NCBI RefSeq assembly: GCF_024054565.1
Contig: NZ_JAMXLR010000089.1
Coordinates: 1-64,000, forward strand
Source: Aeoliella straminimaris
GTDB taxonomy: Bacteria > Planctomycetota > Planctomycetia > Pirellulales > Lacipirellulaceae
DNA: 64,000 nucleotides
Direction: 5' to 3'
Shown: positions 1 through 10,148 of the stretch, piece by piece
Layout: every line of letters starts with the position of its first letter
How positions within the stretch are numbered: the stretch's first letter is position 1
Notes under the pieces: generated by a model
Seen by the model: the letters and a program-made list of their open reading frames with translations, nothing else
What the model was told of the DNA's origin: nothing
The model's database searches: none
Position numbers and translations under genes: made by a program

Positions 1-207
1 TGTGAAGCAAGACCGCCGCAACGGCAAACATCAAATATACCGTAGCCCGGCTCAAGCATCTGGATTGCCAAGTCCGACTCCATCAACAGAGTCGCGTGGG
101 GCATCCTTGGATGGCAGTATCTCCTTGGGAAGATCGCCTAGTAGCGGCGTCCTCACCGCCTTTTGCAATGAAAGGACGCTGCCCTCGAAGGTAGCCCACT
201 CTAGCAG

Positions 208-245
208 CGAGGCCTCGCCTGCCGGTGACGTCAGACGAGGCCTCG
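208..245 (-). terminator. candidate hairpin after the first PEP-CTERM gene
   Basis: Two copies of the 10-base palindrome cgaggcctcg lie at 208-217 and 236-245 and can pair to form a stem with an 18-base loop. The structure starts 21 bases past the stop of the minus-strand gene ending at 266. There is no T-run after it, so it could instead be an mRNA-end structure or a protein-binding site. Bases 1-207 hold no gene I can support. Confidence 0.3.
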
Positions 246-265
246 TTCGATTCAGAACCAAGTCC

Positions 266-994
266 TTATGCCCGGCGACCACGAAGTACTACAGCCAAGC
301 CCGTGAAGGCCAGGACCACAGTGACGACTGAAGCCGGCTCAGGAACTTCAGTGGAGATGTCCACCGCCAGCGAGTCCATAATCAGGTCACCGCCGCCACC
401 ATTGACAAAGCGAAAACGGTCGACCGCCAGATTGGCGGTCCCTGTGCCCGATAGCTCGACAGCGCCATCGATCGTCAAAGCATAAGCACCGGAATCGAAA
501 GAGTAGGTAAACACCGCCGTGGCATCCGGATCATTGTTGGTTGAAAGCGTTGTGCCTCCCACCAGCGTTTGATCGAGCCCCCAGAATTCGCCACCACCGG
601 TATCGCCGATGAACATAACTTCTGAGGCGTCACTTCCCTCGAAGAACGAGAATCCCGCGTAGCCACCGCTAAAGAAATTGCTGCCGGACGGATCCTGAGT
701 GGTCAGTCGCATCGTGAGCAATTCGCCTGCCCCGAGGGCTTTCCCACCTGCGAAATCGAGAAAACCAGTGCGTCCGGCGCCCGTCGTGTCGAGTACACCG
801 CCTTGCACATCGAGGTCGCCACCGCCCTGGGTAACCCGCCAGTTTGCCCCGACATCGGGAGCTTTGCCGTCCAGCAGAGTCCCATCGGCATCGTCAAAAT
901 CGTCAGCGGCAACCAGGGCCGCTGATGCCGGTAGAGCTGTGGCGATAAGCCCAACGGCAACGAGAGAATAGAAGTAGCGACTCAGTGCAATCAT
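266..994 (-). CDS. PEP-CTERM sorting domain protein, single-domain
   Basis: Secreted protein of about 242 residues. It has an N-terminal signal peptide ending near ASA, a beta-sandwich-like body beginning with a DDF motif, and a C-terminal VPEPAS motif followed by a hydrophobic helix and an RGRR cluster. That is the tripartite PEP-CTERM signal recognised by exosortases. I chose the ATG at 994 because GGGAG lies just upstream; an in-frame ATG at 1045 would put 17 residues before the signal peptide. The body contains FFEGSD and MFIG motifs that recur in both halves of the fused protein at 6131-8830 and in the anti-sigma at 10149-12878. It is the last gene of the minus-strand side of module A. 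Ligand and function are unknown. Confidence 0.85.
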   Translation of the reverse strand: MIALSRYFYSLVAVGLIATALPASAALVAADDFDDADGTLLDGKAPDVGANWRVTQGGGDLDVQGGVLDTTGAGRTGFLDFAGGKALGAGELLTMRLTTQDPSGSNFFSGGYAGFSFFEGSDASEVMFIGDTGGGEFWGLDQTLVGGTTLSTNNDPDATAVFTYSFDSGAYALTIDGAVELSGTGTANLAVDRFRFVNGGGGDLIMDSLAVDISTEVPEPASVVTVVLAFTGLAVVLRGRRA

Positions 995-1270
995 TGGTTC
1001 ATACTCCCAGAAGAGAAAAATCAGATATCCGCTTGCAACTTTCATAGCAAGGCAACAGCTTAAACCGAAATGCCGCTACCCGTTACACCTCGCCCACGGC
1101 AAATAACTACCGCAGACAAGGCGCATAAACTCTGCGATGACCAGACGAGATTACCTCCCCTGTTGTTAATCCGCATTAGTTTCGCACGATGCGACGGTAA
1201 AAACGGAAAAATCGTCACATTTATTCTAACACAACCAAACCCCACAAGCACTCACAATCCGGCAGGTTCA

Positions 1271-4200
1271 CTACCGAGCTTCGTGTCTCCGGCCATTAAG
1301 CGTTCGAATCTCGTGCTCCTCCAGTTCTCCAAAGGCCAAGTCAAAAGCTTCGATTGAATGGCTGCGATCCGCATCATTCGCAGTGCGATATAACCAGCGA
1401 GCTTCTTTTCGCTGCAGCCGACCGTCCTGCTGGTCGATTCGCCACAACACCGGTCCTACATTGGCTCGGGCATCGACCGCTTCCCCGTTTGCGTCGCGTG
1501 GTGATCGATGCGTTCGAGGCTCAAGCCGGTTGCGTGCAACATCTCTCAAAGGTTGTGGCGTAAGTTGCTGTTCATCGCCGGCGGTCACCGCGGCCTCCGA
1601 TATCGATACCTCCGAGGCACCAGGGATCGACAACGCGGCTGCCACTTGAACCGCCTGAAGTGTCACCCCCAGATGATTGCGCCATACCGTGTAGTCTGCC
1701 AGATCGACGACGCCGTCTCCGTTCGCATCCGATCGAAGCTCTACTGCATCTTCGAGCGTGAGCCCAAAATCGGCCTTCCAAACGGAGTAGTCTAGCTGAT
1801 CGACCACCAGATCGTGATTGAAGTCACCTGGCGGGTAGGTCACACTAGGGGTGCTCACAGGCTGATTCGCTGCATCGAACAGCGCACGACGCAATCGGAA
1901 AGCGTCAGAGCTATCTACCAATCCATCGAGATTGTTGTCGCCTGCAAACAAGGCTTGCTGCGTGGTCATGCCACTGGTATTACTGAGCCAGCCATTGATG
2001 AAATTTTGCACATCCTGGCTCTCTTCAACGACGCCATCCTGGTTGGTATCCGTTGGCAAGTACCCGGCAACAATGTAATCGGAACGCACCAAAGTGCGAG
2101 CTCCATCTTCGCCGACGACCGTAAGTTGCACGTCGTAAACGCCCGGCGTGGTGTAGGTGTGCAGCGGGTTCTGTTCGGTGCTCGTTGCTCCATCGCCAAA
2201 CTGCCACTGCCATGAGGTCGCGCCACCGACGGTCGAGGTATCAGTGAATTGCACGTCGAGATCGTTCAATCCCGCGCGAACGTCGGCCTCAAAATTTGCC
2301 GACCCACCCGCCACGCCCACATAACGGACACGAAGAATACGTGCCCCTGCAGCGGTGGGGTCCTGCATGTTGGTGTCGGGATACAGATCTGAGAAGTACA
2401 GTCCGTCGGGCCCTGCCGTGATGCCCGCCGCGGTAGCGCGACCTTGACCTTGGTACTCAACAAAGGGGGTCGGCCCGCTAGTAAGGTTGCCGTTGGCATC
2501 GACCTCGAAGGTAACAATTCGTTTGCCTCTCTCCTGGGGTCCAGCCGCCCAAGTGGGGCCGGATTCAGTGACGAACGCCACGTCCTGATACGCGAGCGGA
2601 TATTGGCTGCCACCGAACGTTTCGGGCTGAACAAATGCGATGTCGACGGGGGCGTGCGGGGCAGTCCAGTTGTAAATTGCATTGGTCTGCATGGACGCGG
2701 CCGAACCGTTCCAGCCGTAATTGGCGCCCGCTTCGACGCGCGCAAATCGATCGTCGCTCCCCGGACCGTTCTCCACCTCGTACAGCATGCCATCGGCTGC
2801 TCGCCAATCACCGCCAAAGGGATTGCGAAACCCGTAAGCATAGATGTAGTCAGTGGCAGTCAGTCCATCGCCCGCGTCATAGTAAGGGTTATCGACGGCG
2901 GGAGTGCCATCGAGATTCATCCTCAGGATCTTTCCGCGGAATGAGTTGAGGTTCAGTGCGGTGGACGAGTCGAACCCATCGCCATTGTGCACATAGAGTT
3001 TGCCATCTGGCCCAATAGAGATGTCGGAGATCTGGTGTGACTGCCCCTGAGTTTCGCCGACCATGTCCAAGACGATCGTCTCGCCTGTAGACGAGCGGCC
3101 TTCGTCCGTGCTATGCAATCGTACCACCTGACCGTGGTGTGGGCCGCCTTCGACTCCATCGGCGTCCGCGGCACGGGTGATAAAGACGTCGCCTGTGCCA
3201 GGATCGACGACGATCCCGGCCACTCCCTGTTCACCAGACCCAGGAAAGTTCCCGGTAGGGTTGTAGTTGAGCAAGTCCGTCGCATAGTCCAACACGTCGC
3301 CGTTGTTGAGCACGACCTTCACTTGGCCATATAACTCGGTGACATAGAACTGAGGATCATTCGGATCGGTTCCAGGATTCGGTACGAAGGCGATGTTGAC
3401 CGGCAATTGCAAACCTTCGGCTGCTACTTCGACGCGAAACCCCGGCTCCAAGGCGACGAACCCCAGGATGGAGCTACGGGCGAGATTCGAAAAATCTGGC
3501 TGCGTTTGTTCCGGATTCGCGTAGTAGGTCGAGCCATCCGACGCTACCCAGAGGTACAAGAATTGACCAATGCCCAGGTCGACTTCCGGCAGGTAGATCT
3601 CGCGCTTTGATGCATCGTCGTCATAGATCACCAGATCGCTCGGCCCCAACTGTAATCCCGCAGAGCCGCCAAATAAGCTCACTCGTATGGCCACATGGTC
3701 GTCGACGGCCGGAGGATTGGTGACGTTGTTGATGATACCGTTGTTGGCTGCAATGGTGAGCAACTCGTCGCCCTCGGGCGACTCGAGTTTCAGGTGTGGC
3801 ACGGTGGACGCCGGCTCGAGAACTATGTTGTTGGCTAGTTCGTCTTTCCACGTTGGGGCAGGTGTCGCAGCAACATCCTCCAACTCGAGCGGAAAGGCCT
3901 CGGTGGCCGAACCCGTGGTAAACGGTCGCGAGGCCCACTCGCCCACTGAACCAGCGCTATCGCGAAAGCGAACCCGCATTGTATAGCCGGTGCTATGCTG
4001 CAAATCGCCCCGCCCGGCGTGCGTGTTGACGAAGATACCGTCACCCAGGTGTGTGTGATACTTCTCGACTCCAACGATTCCGATGGTCGTCCAGGCCAGC
4101 TCCAACGGAGTTCCAGCACTATCGGTTGTCCAAATCTCCCAGTCGGAATTCACATGCGAATCGCCATCGCTGTCGAAATAACCCACGGCCTCCATATGGA

Positions 4201-4834
4201 CATCGCTGGGATTGACGATTTGCCCCGCGAAAGTGGGTTCCTGAATGAGTGCCGCATCAGGTTGCTGATTGCTGCCGGATGGTTTGCCGATAACGTAGAG
4301 GTAGTTCAGCCTGGTCGAACCACTAGCGGAACCGATAGCATCGATCGACAGTCGGCCGTCCGCTACGGTGACGTTTGCAGTGGCCGTCCGGAACTCGTTG
4401 GCCAGCGCAGACTCGTCGGCAAATACGACTTGACCTTCGACGCCAACAGTATTGGTGGTTGCACTGGACGGATCGCCAACCGAAAGGGTGACCTCGTAGT
4501 TCCCATTGGGCAGCGCCAACTCCCAGACCGAATCCGTCCCCATGGCGATCCCGGTGTCCAAGCGTTGATCGGGTTGCAAACTTCGCTCAAAGGCGCCGCC
4601 GCTCTCGTTGGCCGTCCAACCATAGCTCAGCCCATCGCCCCTCAGACCATAAACCTCACCCGAATCGACCAGAAATCGATTGGGGACAAAGGAGGCTTCC
4701 GGCTGGAAATTGAACAAATAGACATCCCCCGCCAAGAGCTGCCTTGGCTCGAGGGGCTCTAAGGTGAGACGTGACGCAGCGCGGTGCTTTCGCCAATCGG
4801 TGGACGTCCGACCGCCCGGTCGCAATAGACTCAT
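1271..4834 (-). CDS. LEPR-xLL secreted PQQ-type sugar dehydrogenase-like protein with PKD and dockerin repeats
   Basis: A 1187-residue secreted multidomain protein. Residues 25-36 carry a LEPLEPRQLLAG sequence, the planctomycete LEPR-xLL N-terminal sorting motif. Residues 38-185 look like a malectin-type beta-sandwich. Residues about 464-840 form a glucose/sorbosone dehydrogenase-like propeller (IAFVPNPG, SISIGPDGKLYV-like, YGFRNPFG and ANYGWN motifs), expected to oxidise sugars with PQQ. Residues 846-923 are a PKD domain with WQFGDG. Residues 925-985 and 1003-1060 are calcium-binding dockerin-type pairs (DTNQDGVV, DANGDGVVDLADYTVW). The charged tail after 1090 resembles C-termini of other large planctomycete secreted proteins. 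No good ribosome binding site is visible at the start. It follows the DUF1559 gene by 105 bases on the same strand. The domain calls are firm; the substrate is unknown. Confidence 0.85.
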   Translation of the reverse strand: MSLLRPGGRTSTDWRKHRAASRLTLEPLEPRQLLAGDVYLFNFQPEASFVPNRFLVDSGEVYGLRGDGLSYGWTANESGGAFERSLQPDQRLDTGIAMGTDSVWELALPNGNYEVTLSVGDPSSATTNTVGVEGQVVFADESALANEFRTATANVTVADGRLSIDAIGSASGSTRLNYLYVIGKPSGSNQQPDAALIQEPTFAGQIVNPSDVHMEAVGYFDSDGDSHVNSDWEIWTTDSAGTPLELAWTTIGIVGVEKYHTHLGDGIFVNTHAGRGDLQHSTGYTMRVRFRDSAGSVGEWASRPFTTGSATEAFPLELEDVAATPAPTWKDELANNIVLEPASTVPHLKLESPEGDELLTIAANNGIINNVTNPPAVDDHVAIRVSLFGGSAGLQLGPSDLVIYDDDASKREIYLPEVDLGIGQFLYLWVASDGSTYYANPEQTQPDFSNLARSSILGFVALEPGFRVEVAAEGLQLPVNIAFVPNPGTDPNDPQFYVTELYGQVKVVLNNGDVLDYATDLLNYNPTGNFPGSGEQGVAGIVVDPGTGDVFITRAADADGVEGGPHHGQVVRLHSTDEGRSSTGETIVLDMVGETQGQSHQISDISIGPDGKLYVHNGDGFDSSTALNLNSFRGKILRMNLDGTPAVDNPYYDAGDGLTATDYIYAYGFRNPFGGDWRAADGMLYEVENGPGSDDRFARVEAGANYGWNGSAASMQTNAIYNWTAPHAPVDIAFVQPETFGGSQYPLAYQDVAFVTESGPTWAAGPQERGKRIVTFEVDANGNLTSGPTPFVEYQGQGRATAAGITAGPDGLYFSDLYPDTNMQDPTAAGARILRVRYVGVAGGSANFEADVRAGLNDLDVQFTDTSTVGGATSWQWQFGDGATSTEQNPLHTYTTPGVYDVQLTVVGEDGARTLVRSDYIVAGYLPTDTNQDGVVEESQDVQNFINGWLSNTSGMTTQQALFAGDNNLDGLVDSSDAFRLRRALFDAANQPVSTPSVTYPPGDFNHDLVVDQLDYSVWKADFGLTLEDAVELRSDANGDGVVDLADYTVWRNHLGVTLQAVQVAAALSIPGASEVSISEAAVTAGDEQQLTPQPLRDVARNRLEPRTHRSPRDANGEAVDARANVGPVLWRIDQQDGRLQRKEARWLYRTANDADRSHSIEAFDLAFGELEEHEIRTLNGRRHEAR

Positions 4835-4939
4835 GCTGCCAATCTCTGATCTGCCGAGGTCGCACGGAAATAGCGAACCACGTCGAGGTGTTGCAAAGAC
4901 AGTGGTGTTCTAGAAATACCCGACGATCGACGCTGCGGT

Positions 4940-6031
4940 TTAATACTCGCTTTGGTCGACCACTTGGCCATCGGCGATAGACCCGAGCAGTACGAACGTA
5001 TCTGGATCCACGTCGTAAGTAACGGTGTGCACGGATCCGTCGCAGAGCACGAACTGACAACCGGCAGGGTGAGCACTGCCAAACACCGACACGCGATCTT
5101 CACCCGTGATATTGGGTGGGAAGTCGGTCCCGTCCGCCAGCGGCGGGAACTTTGTCCAGCGGCACACGTCGGTGTCGAACCCAAGGTCCCATCCTTGGTC
5201 GTTGCCGGGGAAGGTACCGGTATCGTACTCGCCGTACGGAATGTGCTTCTCGCCAAACAGAAGCACTTGGGAGGTTCCATCCGTGATCTGTGCCATCTTC
5301 ACCTCGCTCATCCCGAGCACGACACCGTTGCCGCGCAGCGAAACGTGCCCCTTGGTGGTTGAATACGTGGTAAAGTCGCTGTAGTCCGGTGGTTCGGGCA
5401 TGGTGGTACTTCGTTGCCGCGGTCCTTCCCAAATAGACCCAGGGAACTTGCTGCCCGAGTTCGCGGCAAAGTCATTGCGGCCCAGCACCTCTGGTCGATC
5501 GGCGTTGTAGTACTCACTGCCATCGGTACGAACATACGGATAGACTCCGCCGCCACGTCGCGAGGGGCATATGAATAAACTAACAGTCGTCTCAATTCGC
5601 TGCTTTGCCATCAACTTCTGATTGGGCGTGATGGCACTGTAGTCTCCGTCCGAGCCCAGGTCGCGAATCGACCCCAGTTCGCCAAACTCCAGGATGTTAA
5701 AGTACCAACCACCAGGCTGTTTGCGGCCGTATCCACCATCGGAGTCGCCGGCATAGCGCCATCCCCAGCCACCGGTGGGGAAATGCTTGTGAACGTCATG
5801 ATGATTGAGAGCAGCGATACCAAGCTGTTTGAGTTTATTCTTACAATCGGACCGCCTAGCAGCCTCTCGAGCAGATTGAATAGCCGGCAGCAGAAGCGCA
5901 ACCAGAATACCAATGATCGCTATCACCACGAGCAGCTCGACCAGCGTAAAGCCCGCACTCCCGAACTTCGCGCATGAAACCCTGCACGGCGAAGTGCGGA
6001 GTGAACTGCGTCTAACCTCGTTTCGCAACAT
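4940..6031 (-). CDS. DUF1559 pseudopilin-like protein (module A)
   Basis: A 363-residue member of the planctomycete DUF1559 family. It has a type IV pilin-like N-terminus, with cleavage expected after Gly27 before [14 protein letters not shown], then a hydrophobic helix and an AREAARR segment. The C-terminus carries the family H-X9-DG motif (H, nine residues, DGS). The start is supported by AAGGA about nine bases upstream. It lies between the fused PEP-CTERM gene (upstream, with a strong hairpin between them) and the sugar dehydrogenase-like gene. Members are thought to be surface fibre or secretion-associated pseudopilins, but their function is not established. No unusual features seen. Confidence 0.92.
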   Translation of the reverse strand: MLRNEVRRSSLRTSPCRVSCAKFGSAGFTLVELLVVIAIIGILVALLLPAIQSAREAARRSDCKNKLKQLGIAALNHHDVHKHFPTGGWGWRYAGDSDGGYGRKQPGGWYFNILEFGELGSIRDLGSDGDYSAITPNQKLMAKQRIETTVSLFICPSRRGGGVYPYVRTDGSEYYNADRPEVLGRNDFAANSGSKFPGSIWEGPRQRSTTMPEPPDYSDFTTYSTTKGHVSLRGNGVVLGMSEVKMAQITDGTSQVLLFGEKHIPYGEYDTGTFPGNDQGWDLGFDTDVCRWTKFPPLADGTDFPPNITGEDRVSVFGSAHPAGCQFVLCDGSVHTVTYDVDPDTFVLLGSIADGQVVDQSEY

Positions 6032-6078
6032 TTTCCATTCCTTTTATTTTTACGAGCCGACGATGCCGGTGAATAAGG

Positions 6079-6115
6079 CCGGTGACTACGCGTCTGCCCA
6101 TCGCGTAGCCACCGG
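6079..6115 (-). terminator. strong intercistronic hairpin after fused PEP-CTERM gene (module A)
   Basis: Arms at 6079-6092 and 6102-6115 pair over 14 bases with one G-U pair and a 9-base loop. On the minus strand it begins 16 bases past the stop at 6131 and precedes the DUF1559 start at 6031. Only a weak T-rich stretch follows, so it may attenuate or stabilise rather than fully terminate. Confidence 0.55.
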
Positions 6116-6130
6116 AACGAGGTGCGCGTG

Positions 6131-8830
6131 TTAGCGGCACCTCCTTGAAATGAGAGCCATCGCCGCGCCAACACAAACTATCAACAGGCTCGACGGTTCG
6201 GGAACGGCCGATGTTGCCAGCGAACCGGCCGCAACATAGTAGACGCTGCCGAAGACGAGCTCACCGTTCGAACGATATGAGAAACTAAGGTCCTGCGTAC
6301 CATCCGGACCGCCGCGATACGCGGGGCCAAGAGACAGGGATGTTGAGCCAACCGCCGATTCGCCGAGCAGGTAATACTCCGCGACTTCAAAGGTGCTGGG
6401 GTTGCCACCAGCCTCCCAGCCGAGACCGTTGTCACTGCCTTGCGGGAAACCTGCGACAGGCGTGTCGCGTTCGGCAAAGCTCTCCCAGCCATCCCCAGGA
6501 GTTGCCATATTGCCGAAATTAGCTTTCCACAACTCGTAGTCGGCCGCTGTCACGGTAGCTCCACCAGATCCATTTCCTCCCAGCGCGGCTGCGTCGCCGC
6601 CCAGATGGTTGCGCCAGACTGTGTAGTCAGCAATGTCAACCGCCCCGTCGATGTTGAAATCACCCGGCGTTCCACCGGCGTCCAACATGCCCGAGCCGCT
6701 GGTAATGCTGTAGCCGCTGATATCAACATCAGCACCGGTGCTGTTTTCGATCATCACCTCGCCGGTAGATTTGTCGACCAACAGGTTCAACGTTTCGAGC
6801 GCTGGCGGCTCGAAGATCATGCTCTGCTCGCTGCCATCGGTGATCAGCAGATTGTCTGCAAACTCATGTGTTCCACTGCCATTGAAGCGGAGCGATTGCC
6901 AAGGGGCGTTGATGGCCCCCTGACCGTCAATGGTCAACGTATTGTTGGGGTTCTGCACATCGAAATTGTCGATCCAGATGCTGTAGATCGTGTTGGCACC
7001 CGTCTGATCAATTGCACCGATGATGGTTCGGTACTGGGCATTGAAAGGCACCATGGAGTCAAGGTTGCCCCCACCCTTCGTATCGAAGGCGTAGTTCTCG
7101 GTTCCACCCGGGTTAGCACCAGCGAAGAAGGACTCGTCATTGCCTGCATCCAATCCTTCAAAGAATGCGAAACCGCCCCAATCCTGCCCACTGGCCTCGC
7201 CCTGGCGATAGTCGAACCGAATGTAGGTGAGGTTGTTCTGCGGATCGATCGGTGCAGCAAAGTTCCGGCTACTGAATGTGTTGTCGGGGGATCCATTGGG
7301 ATACGTGGAAAGGAATCCACCATCGTCGCGAGTCTCCCATATATCGCCACCAGCCCAGCCGACTCCCGAGCCGTCGGCACTGAAATCGTCCGAGGCATAA
7401 ACCACGGCTTTCGCGGTGGATCCAAGGCTCGCCACCAAGAAAACCGCCGCCACCAAGTGCACGAAGAGGCCAGTCCTACGACGGACTGTACATGCCAGAA
7501 TGCCAACGCCAGCCAACATCGCGATGGTTGAAGGCTCGGGGACACTAGTGATCGCCGCCGCAAAAGCGCCTGCACCGTTGGCCAAGTCATAGGCCTCGGC
7601 AAACAAATCGAAGTCTTCGAGATCGTGGACAAAGTTCCCGTCCAGATCCCCCATCCTGTACGCTTCGACCGCCGTCATGCCGCCGTTAACCACTCCCTGC
7701 CCTGCCTTGAAGTCTACCCAATCGTCCAGGTCGATATCGCCGTCGCCATTCAAATCGCCGGAAACGACTGCATCCCCGGTGTAAACGACCTCAATCGCCA
7801 GAGGCACCTCCGTACCGTTGTCGTCGATGGTCACTACCGCAGATATGTCCTCGATAGGCGAACGCATCCAGGGCGTGCCCAACGAAAGCGGGGTAGTTCC
7901 CAGAGCCAACCCGTCACCGGGGCTGACGTCGAATGTGAATTCGCTTAAATCGGTCGTACTATCGGCCCCTGTGAGCACCTCCCAGTCATTGTCATCAACA
8001 CTGCCATCGCCAGGAGGCGTCGCATCGGTTGCATCGCGTCCGTCAATGGTATTCCAGGTGGCTTGGTCGAAACTGCCAGCATTGGATCTCAGGGTATACC
8101 CAACAACGTTCGGCAGATTGCTACCACTACTCAGGCTGATTTCGCCGGTACCGCGATCGATCGTCAACGTGGCATCCACCGACGGGGTCATCCCGACATC
8201 GGCTGCTGAGTCCGCAATTACGAGGTTATCGACTGTTACAATAGTGCCGGCACCTACGTCCGATGCTACACGGACGGACTGCCAAGCGTCGTCCACGACA
8301 AATCCATCCAATGTAATTTCGCCGTTTGGCATCGACTCGTTGAGATTGTCCACCCACAGGCGATAGGTGTCGTCGCTGGAGCCAAACTCGATTTGCGCAA
8401 TAATACGATGAACCTGGGTGTCTATCGGCACGCCGGACAGGAGCACGCCCTGACCTCCTTTGAGGTCGATGCCGTAGGATTGCTGGCCATTGGGCATGCC
8501 AACGAAAAGCGTTTCATCTCCTCCGTCTACTCCCTCAAAAAACGCCAATCCGCCCCAGTTGACCGTCTGGCTGGTGGAAAAATCGAAGGAAACGTAGACC
8601 GTCCCAAGTCCGACGGAGTCCAAGGCGGGATCCAATGCCCGAAACGCTGGGCTTGCCACGGCTGTAGTGCTGACGCCGTTCTCGAGGTTGCCCCATTCAT
8701 CCGTCGCATTGAAGCCGGTTCCGCCCAACTCGGCACTGAAGTCATCGGATGCCACGACTACTGCAGAGGCTCCCCTGCAGGCCACGCACGCGATTGACAA
8801 CACCACTAGAATTCTCCACGTCCTTAGCAT
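6131..8830 (-). CDS. tandem (double) PEP-CTERM fusion protein, module A
   Basis: A continuous 899-codon frame holding two complete PEP-CTERM proteins. Half 1: signal peptide ending GASA, a DDFS beta-sandwich with FFEGVD and LFVG motifs, a TGEI-type domain near 220, a dockerin-like calcium pair near 355-415, then VPEPST at 430. Half 2 starts after a second signal peptide (cleavage near 475): a homologous DDFS domain, a TGEV domain near 682, a different dockerin pair (VDIADYTVWRN) near 720, and a final VPEPSS-helix-SRRCR signal. There is no stop and no in-frame ATG between the internal helix and the second mature domain. The start at 8830 is supported by GAGGAG upstream; an ATG at 8890 would add 20 residues before the signal peptide. 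It is probably exported by Sec. Processing into two proteins is inference. Confidence 0.85.
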   Translation of the reverse strand: MLRTWRILVVLSIACVACRGASAVVVASDDFSAELGGTGFNATDEWGNLENGVSTTAVASPAFRALDPALDSVGLGTVYVSFDFSTSQTVNWGGLAFFEGVDGGDETLFVGMPNGQQSYGIDLKGGQGVLLSGVPIDTQVHRIIAQIEFGSSDDTYRLWVDNLNESMPNGEITLDGFVVDDAWQSVRVASDVGAGTIVTVDNLVIADSAADVGMTPSVDATLTIDRGTGEISLSSGSNLPNVVGYTLRSNAGSFDQATWNTIDGRDATDATPPGDGSVDDNDWEVLTGADSTTDLSEFTFDVSPGDGLALGTTPLSLGTPWMRSPIEDISAVVTIDDNGTEVPLAIEVVYTGDAVVSGDLNGDGDIDLDDWVDFKAGQGVVNGGMTAVEAYRMGDLDGNFVHDLEDFDLFAEAYDLANGAGAFAAAITSVPEPSTIAMLAGVGILACTVRRRTGLFVHLVAAVFLVASLGSTAKAVVYASDDFSADGSGVGWAGGDIWETRDDGGFLSTYPNGSPDNTFSSRNFAAPIDPQNNLTYIRFDYRQGEASGQDWGGFAFFEGLDAGNDESFFAGANPGGTENYAFDTKGGGNLDSMVPFNAQYRTIIGAIDQTGANTIYSIWIDNFDVQNPNNTLTIDGQGAINAPWQSLRFNGSGTHEFADNLLITDGSEQSMIFEPPALETLNLLVDKSTGEVMIENSTGADVDISGYSITSGSGMLDAGGTPGDFNIDGAVDIADYTVWRNHLGGDAAALGGNGSGGATVTAADYELWKANFGNMATPGDGWESFAERDTPVAGFPQGSDNGLGWEAGGNPSTFEVAEYYLLGESAVGSTSLSLGPAYRGGPDGTQDLSFSYRSNGELVFGSVYYVAAGSLATSAVPEPSSLLIVCVGAAMALISRRCR
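7405..7543 (-). other. internal PEP-CTERM / signal peptide junction, module A
   Basis: This stretch encodes VPEPST, a hydrophobic segment, RRRTG, a second hydrophobic segment and an AKA cleavage site, then VVYASDDF of the second domain. The single basic cluster can end the exosortase signal and also act as the n-region of the next signal peptide. Initiation at an alternative GTG or TTG inside the segment cannot be excluded. Confidence 0.75.
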
Positions 8831-9570
8831 CGAAAAGCTCCTCGTTGCGTTACTCGCATTGGTTGAATCGATTACTGTCGACAAAGACACACTTGCTCAG
8901 CGGCGCTGCCACGGAAATTCCGTTGCGCCCACGTTCTGGCATTTAAGAAAATGACTTAGTTAATGAACTGAAAAGTAATGGAAACTAGTGCGCCAGCATG
9001 CCGCGAAAACGGCTGGCGAGCAACGGGCAATCACACTTGACTGCAACGCCCCACGACGCAACGCTTGCGCGATGTAGTTGGGGGAAGGCCTGTACGGAGG
9101 TGCTCCGATGCTCACTCTCCACTTTGGATGGGCATACCGCGACACTCATATTCCGGAAATAATGAAAAGTACACTTGCTACGCGAGCCAATTACATACTC
9201 GCACACTCTTCTCCGTCTGAGGCCCCGAAAGCACGACACTAAAAATCCAAAAAAGTCCAAAACGTCTTTGCATCTGCGTTTTCTAGGCTCCCCCAGTCTG
9301 ACAGCAACACGCCCACCCCGTCAACTTCCACCGCGCTGGTGGTGCCACCTCGATCGCATGCGTCCGGCAACCGCTCGCCTCGCTCGTAGCAGCCGACCCG
9401 CAACCCACCAGCACGCCTCGTTGACTACCGCGCTGCTGGGTGAGCTAGACGAGATTCGGGGAGACACTATGATGGTAAATGAATCTTGTCGAACTACTCT
9501 GGCAACGACTGACGTGCGCCACCGGCGCGCAGCCACTAGATTCTCCAGCAACTCTACTGGGCGGTATCCC
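8831..9570. promoter_or_regulatory. divergent intergenic region of module A
   Basis: No supported gene lies between the fused PEP-CTERM start (8830, minus) and the sigma factor start (9571, plus). It should hold promoters for both directions. A 13-base inverted repeat, acggaaattccgt, sits at 8911-8923, about 80 bases before the minus-strand start, and could be an operator. An in-frame ATG at 9469 with GGGGAG five bases upstream is an alternative start for the sigma factor. Confidence 0.5.
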
Positions 9571-10116
9571 ATGTCTGCAGCAGACACCCCTCGCAATCCA
9601 CTGTCCGAAGCCGCATTCGTGCAGTTGCTGTCCAAGCACCAACGACACTTGAACTCCTTTATCCGCTCGCTTGTCCCCACTCACGCAGATGCAGACGATG
9701 TGATGCAGGACACGAGTCTTGCTCTGTGGGAAAAACGGCAACACTATGATCCGGAGCGAGACTTCTTTTCGTGGGCTTGTGGAGTCGCCCACATTCAAGT
9801 ACTTCGTCACCGCCGAAAAACTGCAACTGAAAGGTTATGGTTTAATGACGAAGTGCTCGATTTGCTGGCATCACAAATGATCGATGAGGCCAAGCTGTTC
9901 GAATTCCGGCGCGACGCACTGGATAAGTGTGTTGATCGGCTCCCCGACTCCGATCGAAAGGTGGTGGAGCTTCGTTACCAGGATGGAATGACACTGGACG
10001 TGATGTCGAGAGAACTCGGCAGCTCCGCCCGGAGCATTCAGCGAACCATGGCACGAGCGAGGCGGGTGTTGCATCGCTGTATTTCCGCGACACTTCGTGA
10101 GTGGCATGTACAGTAG
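9571..10116 (+). CDS. ECF-type RNA polymerase sigma factor (module A)
   Basis: A 181-residue sigma-70 family factor of the planctomycete type. Region 2 covers about residues 10-75 (FVQLL, HADADDVMQDTSLALW, core-binding and -10 recognition). Region 4 covers about 125-175 (ELRYQDGMTLDVMSRELGSSARSI helix-turn-helix). It would direct RNA polymerase to module promoters and be held inactive by the product of the next gene, 32 bases downstream. The start is uncertain: 9571 begins at the conserved core but has no good ribosome binding site, whereas ATG 9469 has one and adds 34 residues of non-conserved sequence. It is divergent from the fused PEP-CTERM gene. Confidence 0.9.
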   Translation: MSAADTPRNPLSEAAFVQLLSKHQRHLNSFIRSLVPTHADADDVMQDTSLALWEKRQHYDPERDFFSWACGVAHIQVLRHRRKTATERLWFNDEVLDLLASQMIDEAKLFEFRRDALDKCVDRLPDSDRKVVELRYQDGMTLDVMSRELGSSARSIQRTMARARRVLHRCISATLREWHVQ

Positions 10117-10148
10117 CTTTCCAGGAAAGAAGCACAGGAACTGACCCT

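Noticed and set aside
2-331. Plus-strand frame at the window start
   Set aside because: It overlaps the 3' end of the PEP-CTERM gene and contains only low-complexity Ser/Arg-rich sequence.
7405-7543. Assembly or sequencing error that removed a stop between two PEP-CTERM genes
   Set aside because: The same architecture occurs four times, with no stop codon in the joined frame each time and a complete second signal peptide. A single error cannot explain it, though raw reads should be checked.
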